Below are positions 59,965 to 64,000 of a stretch of DNA of 64,000 nucleotides, one piece after another. Source of the DNA: Microbacterium sp. BLY (lineage in GTDB: Bacteria > Actinomycetota > Actinomycetes > Actinomycetales > Microbacteriaceae); NCBI RefSeq assembly GCF_017939615.1, contig NZ_JAGKSR010000001.1, positions 62,001 to 126,000 on the forward strand, written 5' to 3'. The position numbers and the translations under genes are program-made. The notes under the pieces were generated by a model that ran no database searches, was not told the origin of the DNA, and was given only the letters and a program-made list of their open reading frames with translations. Positions within the stretch are counted from its first letter, which is position 1, and each line of letters starts with the position of its first letter.

Positions 59965-60873
59965 TCAGGCGCGCGGGGCAGGAGCGGCGGCGTGCGCCGG
60001 GCAGGCGACGGCCTCGCACTCCGCGCACACGACGAACTGCGCGCGGCACGAGGGGTCGGGGCAGTTCGCGGTGCGCTTCGTGGCGGCGCCGCACCCGGCG
60101 CACGTGCCGATCACCCGGGCATGGTCGGAGAAGTCGACGGAGCCGCGGCCGTCGAACACGTACAGCGAACCGTCCCAGAGCCCGTCGTCGCCGTAGGTCT
60201 CGCCGTACCGGACGATGCCGCCGTCCAGCTGGTAGACCTCCCCGAAACCGCGGGCGACCATGAGGCTGGAGAGCACCTCGCAACGGATCCCGCCCGTGCA
60301 GTAGGTGACGACAGGCTTGCCCTTCAGGTCGTCATAGGCGCCGGAGTCGAGCAGCCGGACGAAGTCCCTGGTGGTCTCGGTGTCGGGCACGACGGCCCCG
60401 CGGAAGCGTCCGATCTCGGCCTCCAGCGCGTTCCGGCCGTCGAAGAACACGACCTCGTCGCCGCGCTCGGCGACCAGCTGATGCAGCTGCTCCGGCGTGA
60501 GGCGGGCCCCGCCCCCGACGACGCCGTCCGCATCGACCCGCAGTTCGTCCGGGGCGCCGAACGACACGATCTCGTCCCGGACCTTGACGCTCAGCTTCGG
60601 GAAGTCGAGGCTGCGCCCGGTCGCATCGAGTCCGGTGCCATCGCTCCACTTGATGTCGGCGTCGCGGAACGGCGCGTACGACCGGAACGATCGCACCCAC
60701 TTCTTCACCGCCGGGAGGTCGCCACCGAGCGTGCCGTTGATGCCGTGCGTCGACAGGAGCACCCGTCCCCGCAGGCCCAGCGCTTCGCCGAGGTCGCGCT
60801 GCCAGACCCGGATGGCCTCCGGATCGGCGAGCGGCGTGAACGCGTAGAAGAGGACGATCTTGGGGGTGGCCAC
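59965..60873 (-). CDS. trhO: rhodanese-domain tRNA uridine hydroxylase TrhO-like
   Basis: The 302-residue protein has an N-terminal acylphosphatase-like domain (residues 1-105; [20 protein letters not shown]) and a rhodanese domain with C192 in [19 protein letters not shown] cysteine-rich C-terminus follows ([33 protein letters not shown]), probably zinc-binding. The E. coli relative makes ho5U34 in tRNA. A TAGGAT six bases before GTG 60873 predicts a leaderless message. Confidence 0.9.
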   Translation of the reverse strand: MATPKIVLFYAFTPLADPEAIRVWQRDLGEALGLRGRVLLSTHGINGTLGGDLPAVKKWVRSFRSYAPFRDADIKWSDGTGLDATGRSLDFPKLSVKVRDEIVSFGAPDELRVDADGVVGGGARLTPEQLHQLVAERGDEVVFFDGRNALEAEIGRFRGAVVPDTETTRDFVRLLDSGAYDDLKGKPVVTYCTGGIRCEVLSSLMVARGFGEVYQLDGGIVRYGETYGDDGLWDGSLYVFDGRGSVDFSDHARVIGTCAGCGAATKRTANCPDPSCRAQFVVCAECEAVACPAHAAAPAPRA

Positions 60874-60879
60874 CCAGGA

Positions 60880-60885
60880 ATCCTA
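60880..60885 (-). promoter_or_regulatory. -10 element of trhO (leaderless)
   Basis: TAGGAT on the minus strand lies six bases upstream of GTG 60873. Confidence 0.45.
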
Positions 60886-60896
60886 CGTCGCCGCCC

Positions 60897-61637
60897 TCAC
60901 CCCGAGGTCACATCGCGACGGAGGAAGAGCGCACCCCCGGCGCCGAGGGCGAGGAGGAGCCAGCCGCCGGCGATCATTCCCGCGACACCCTGCGCGAGCC
61001 CGGCACCGGGCGCGACCCCGACGGCGGTCACGTCGAACCCGAACGCCTGCAGCCCGGCGAGCAACGGGAGGAACACGGCGACCGGGCTCGCGATCGCCGC
61101 CAGCACCACCGCCACCCCCATCGACAGGGCCACGAGGAAGAGCGCCGCGAGGTGCGCCCGGATGATGATCCCGAGCCCCAGCCCCCAGAGGGCGGCCGCG
61201 GCGCCGAGCGCGAGGGTCGCGACCACGGCGGAGGGGACCACCGGGATGCCGCCCATCGCGAGGGCCAGCGCCGACCGTCCCCCGCCGACGGCGGCGAGCG
61301 CGACCACCGCTCCCCCGACGGCCGACGCAGGCACCCGCACGGCGAGCGTCGCCCACCGGGACTGCAGCATCAGACGCTGGGCGATGATGCCGTCCCGCTG
61401 GTCGATCGTGTAGCGGAAGGAGCCGTAGACGGCCGCGAGCATGCCCGCATAGGTCGCGAGCACCGCGTCGAAGGGGGCGGCGAGCTCCCGGCGCACATCC
61501 GGCGGTGCCGCGGCGAGTTCCGCCGGGACGCTCGTGGCGAGCGTCGCGGACAGCGCGACCGCCGCCACGGCCAGGCCCAGCAGCACCACGTCGCCCCTGG
61601 CGACGCGGGCCTGCGCGCGCAGGGCCCTGCCGATCAC
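60897..61637 (-). CDS. ABC transporter permease subunit
   Basis: The product is about 246 residues with six hydrophobic segments, starting at GTG 61637 (VIGRALRAQARVARGDVVLL). FRYTIDQRDGIIAQRLMLQS is a cytosolic coupling-type segment typical of ABC-2 permeases. It is the last gene of a four-gene minus-strand operon, coupled to the preceding permease by a four-base overlap. It probably forms a heterodimer with that permease. The substrate is unknown; if the operon is a peptide cluster, export of the product or self-protection is likely. Confidence 0.8.
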   Translation of the reverse strand: MIGRALRAQARVARGDVVLLGLAVAAVALSATLATSVPAELAAAPPDVRRELAAPFDAVLATYAGMLAAVYGSFRYTIDQRDGIIAQRLMLQSRWATLAVRVPASAVGGAVVALAAVGGGRSALALAMGGIPVVPSAVVATLALGAAAALWGLGLGIIIRAHLAALFLVALSMGVAVVLAAIASPVAVFLPLLAGLQAFGFDVTAVGVAPGAGLAQGVAGMIAGGWLLLALGAGGALFLRRDVTSG

Positions 61638-62362
61638 GCCCCGCTCCGGCGGCCTCGGACGGCGGCCACCGCGACGAGCGTGATCGTCCACACCAACGCG
61701 ATGGCGAGAGCGGGGACGAACGCGAGCAGTCGATCCTGATAGCCGGGCACCCCCAGGGCCGCGAGCACCAGGCCGGGCGAGAACTTCGCGATCTCGGGGG
61801 CCGTGCGCAAGAGCGCGAACTCCAACGCCATCGGGATGACGAGCACGATGATCGCCGTGGCGTAGTAGTTGCGGGTGATCCAGCCGATCGCCCCGCCGAT
61901 GAGGGCCCCGAGGACGACGCCGACCAGCGTCCCGGTGTACAGCCGCCAGGCCTCCGGGGCGAGCACGAGCGCGAGGCCGTTGCCGGACAGGAAGACGGCG
62001 ACCCCGATGGTCCAGAGCACGAAGATCGCCAGCACGAGCCCGACGGCGACCACGACCCCGGCGAGCAGCTTGCCGCCGAACGCTCTGCGGAACCCGACCG
62101 TCGTCAGCGTCCGATCCAGCGAGCCGTAGTAGTACTCGCGGGTCACCGGATAGGCGCCGACGAAGGCCGCCGAGATGACCGTCCAGGCGAGGGGCTCCAG
62201 CAGCCGCGTCGTCGCCACTTCGGAGTCGAGACCGTCGAGGGCGAAGCGCGACCCGTCGGAGAAGAGCACGAAGGCGGGCATGAGCACCGCCACGAGATAC
62301 ACGGCGAAGACGGAGAGGCCGCTGACCGCGCGCAGCAGCTCGCTGCGGATCGCACCGCTCAC
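61634..62362 (-). CDS. ABC-2 type permease
   Basis: The product is about 242 residues from GTG 62362 (VSGAIRSELLRAVSGLSVFA), with six hydrophobic segments. The cytosolic segment PVTREYYYGSLDRTLTTVGF parallels FRYTIDQRDGIIAQRL in the neighbouring permease, and similar segments occur in lantibiotic-immunity and multidrug ABC-2 permeases. It overlaps both neighbours by four bases. Confidence 0.85.
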   Translation of the reverse strand: MSGAIRSELLRAVSGLSVFAVYLVAVLMPAFVLFSDGSRFALDGLDSEVATTRLLEPLAWTVISAAFVGAYPVTREYYYGSLDRTLTTVGFRRAFGGKLLAGVVVAVGLVLAIFVLWTIGVAVFLSGNGLALVLAPEAWRLYTGTLVGVVLGALIGGAIGWITRNYYATAIIVLVIPMALEFALLRTAPEIAKFSPGLVLAALGVPGYQDRLLAFVPALAIALVWTITLVAVAAVRGRRSGA

Positions 62363-63081
62363 GCCGACGCTCCCGCGACGAGGTCGAAGTACCGGCTCTC
62401 GAGCGAGTCGCCCCCTCCGGTGACGAGGTCCGCCAACCGGCCGGCGAAGAGGGCCCGCCGCTTGATGACCACGACCTCGTCGACGACCTGCTCCAGCTCG
62501 GGCAGCTGGTGGCTGGAGACCAGCACCGTCCCGCCGCGCTCGGCGAAGCCTCGGAGGAAGCGGCGGAGCCAGCGGATGCCGTCGGGGTCCAGCCCGTTCG
62601 CCGGCTCGTCGAGGATGAGCGTCCGCGGCGAGCCGATCAGCGCGGCCGCGAGCCCGAGGCGCTGCGCCATGCCGGTCGAGAACGTCTTGACGCGACGCCC
62701 CGTATCGGCGGAGAGCCCGACCTCGTCGAGCACCGCGTCGACCCGGGCGCGCGGCGCCCCGACCGCGAGCCGGCAGATCTCCAGGTGCCGTCGCGCCGTG
62801 ATGCCCGCCTCGAACCCGAACCCGTCCATGTGCACGCCGACGTGGGCCGCCGGGTCGGCGAGCGCCGCGAACGGCGCCCCGTCGATGACGGCGTGCCCGC
62901 TCGTCGGTCGGACCAGGCCGACGATCGCCCGCAGCGTCGTCGACTTCCCCGCGCCGTTCGGACCGAGCAGCCCGACGATGGCTCCGCGCGGGACCGCGAA
63001 CGAGAGATCCTCGACGGCCGTCCGGTCGCCGAACCTCTTGGTCAGACCCCGCACCTCGATGGCGTGGTGGTTCATGGTCAT
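62359..63081 (-). CDS. ABC transporter ATP-binding protein
   Basis: This encodes 240 residues from ATG 63081 (or ATG 63075). Walker A is GPNGAGKST at 40-48, the signature is FSTGMAQRLGLAAAL (STGM instead of LSGGQ), Walker B is TLILDEPANGLDP, and the switch histidine is in VLVSSHQLPE. The sequence type matches DrrA/BcrA-like exporters of peptides and drugs. It is coupled to the membrane protease gene upstream and the permease downstream. Confidence 0.92.
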   Translation of the reverse strand: MTMNHHAIEVRGLTKRFGDRTAVEDLSFAVPRGAIVGLLGPNGAGKSTTLRAIVGLVRPTSGHAVIDGAPFAALADPAAHVGVHMDGFGFEAGITARRHLEICRLAVGAPRARVDAVLDEVGLSADTGRRVKTFSTGMAQRLGLAAALIGSPRTLILDEPANGLDPDGIRWLRRFLRGFAERGGTVLVSSHQLPELEQVVDEVVVIKRRALFAGRLADLVTGGGDSLESRYFDLVAGASA

Positions 63082-64000
63082 CCTCTCTCCTCCTCGTTCC
63101 CGAACCCCGACAGCGGCGACACGATCGCCATCCGCCAGAGCGCCGCCCACAGGGGGCTCTCCCCGAGCGCGACGCGCGCCTGACCGGCCGGCGGCAGAGC
63201 GCCCGCACCCCCCGTCACCTCCACGTCCGCGACGATCTCCGCGGGAACCATGGCTCCGGTGACCCGCACCGGGAAGAGCGCCTCCACCGGCACCGCGGCC
63301 CCGGCGACCGGGCGCGCGCGCACGGTCCCCTCGCCGCGCTGCTCCGTTCCGAGCAGTCCCCGCGTCTGCAGGATGACGGGGGCGCCGTCCGGGATCGCCG
63401 CGCCGCCGTCGCCCTCCGCCCGCACGAGGACCACGCGCCCGCCCTCGACGGAGAAGCCGAGCGTCGCGGTCAGCGGCACGGGGATCAGACTCCCCGCGAC
63501 CGCGAGTGACGTGGCGAGGACGACCGTCACGGTGAGGACGCGGATCCGGGAGGCACCGGCGCGGACCACGCGGACCAGCGCGCGCCCCAACAGCACGACC
63601 CCGACAGCCGCGACCGTGGCCTCCATCGCGACGACGAACAGCCCGGCCCCCGGTCCGCCGGCGGACAGCGCCTGTGCGGCGCGGGTCACGGCCAGCAGGA
63701 CGAGCACCACGGGGGTGACCAGGCTGGCGAGCCCGAAGGGGGCACTCCACCACCGGTTCAGGCTGCGCGGTGTCCGCGCCCCGCCGAACAGCACGCGACT
63801 GAGGGCGTTCGCCCCGTCGCGGATCGCCCTCCCCCGCAGATTCGGCTCGTCGAGAGCGCTCATCAGCGCGAGGTACCCGTCGAAGCGCACGAACGGGATC
63901 AGGTTGACGAGGACGACGACCAGGCAGGCGAGGGCGAGGATCTGCAGTGTCTCCCTCGTCGGCGAGCGCGGCACGGCGAGCGCGGCCAGCAGCGCGAGCG
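63078..64000 (-). CDS. site-2-protease-like membrane protein, truncated by the window edge
   Basis: The reading frame is open to the end of the window, so the N-terminus is missing. The segment LVNLIPFVRFDGYLALMSAL has the M50-type second metal motif (N-x-x-P...D-G). Three or four further membrane segments and an extracellular beta-rich domain (about the last 110 residues) follow. The first metal motif (HExxH) would lie outside the window. It heads an operon with an ABC exporter. Such intramembrane proteases occur in daptide-type peptide clusters of Microbacterium, but that link is an inference. Confidence 0.7.
   Translation of the reverse strand, partial: LALLAALAVPRSPTRETLQILALACLVVVLVNLIPFVRFDGYLALMSALDEPNLRGRAIRDGANALSRVLFGGARTPRSLNRWWSAPFGLASLVTPVVLVLLAVTRAAQALSAGGPGAGLFVVAMEATVAAVGVVLLGRALVRVVRAGASRIRVLTVTVVLATSLAVAGSLIPVPLTATLGFSVEGGRVVLVRAEGDGGAAIPDGAPVILQTRGLLGTEQRGEGTVRARPVAGAAVPVEALFPVRVTGAMVPAEIVADVEVTGGAGALPPAGQARVALGESPLWAALWRMAIVSPLSGFGNEEERG

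Overview
The window reads as chromosomal DNA of a very GC-rich actinobacterium, most likely Microbacterium or a close relative in the Microbacteriaceae. The evidence is the actinobacterial gene set: GlnR, a SigK/RskA pair, an Rv3654c-type Tad locus, a 6C RNA, a short 4.5S-type SRP RNA and an actinobacterial TopA with a lysine-rich tail. Many genes appear to be leaderless. No insertion sequence, prophage or CRISPR array was seen. Genus assignment is an inference from gene content.

Layout. 0-8.6 kb: the nitrogen regulator GlnR, then polyphosphate kinase, a NUDIX/histidine-phosphatase fusion and the pstSCAB phosphate importer behind a PHO-box-like repeat. 8.6-9.5 kb: a frameshifted DUF559-type gene between two copies of a palindromic repeat. 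9.5-10.6 kb: an aminotransferase class IV gene and an unassigned structured RNA. 10.6-15.2 kb: a SigK-type envelope module (dipZ-sigK-rskA plus a divergent fasciclin lipoprotein) with two facing SigK-like promoters. 15.3-18.6 kb: two tRNAs and small metabolic genes, including pncA. 18.7-25 kb: replication genes topA-tmk-holB, translationally coupled to a secreted hydrolase. 25-28 kb: a Tad pilus locus. 28-35 kb: 6C RNA, acetyl-CoA synthetase, RidA, a PASTA penicillin-binding protein, a phosphoesterase and tRNA-Pro. 35-47 kb: HAD phosphatase, lldR-lldD, tdk, mqo, asd, lysC, an EamA exporter, recR and dnaX. 47-54 kb: a GH65 phosphorylase with its phosphoglucomutase, and ackA-pta. 54-60 kb: lysozyme-like protein, rhomboid, SRP RNA and a MoxR/DUF58/transglutaminase operon. 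60-64 kb: TrhO-like protein, an ABC exporter and a truncated site-2-protease-like gene that runs off the end.

How the parts relate. The phosphate genes handle Pi uptake and polyphosphate storage. acs, ackA-pta, lldD and mqo handle acetate, lactate and malate. From topA to dnaX the gene order follows the M. tuberculosis Rv3644c-Rv3721c region (recalled, not aligned), which supports the 6C RNA call. The two loci most worth following up are the structured RNA at 10.5 kb and the protease/ABC operon at the right edge, which may be the tail of a daptide-like peptide cluster lying mostly outside the window.
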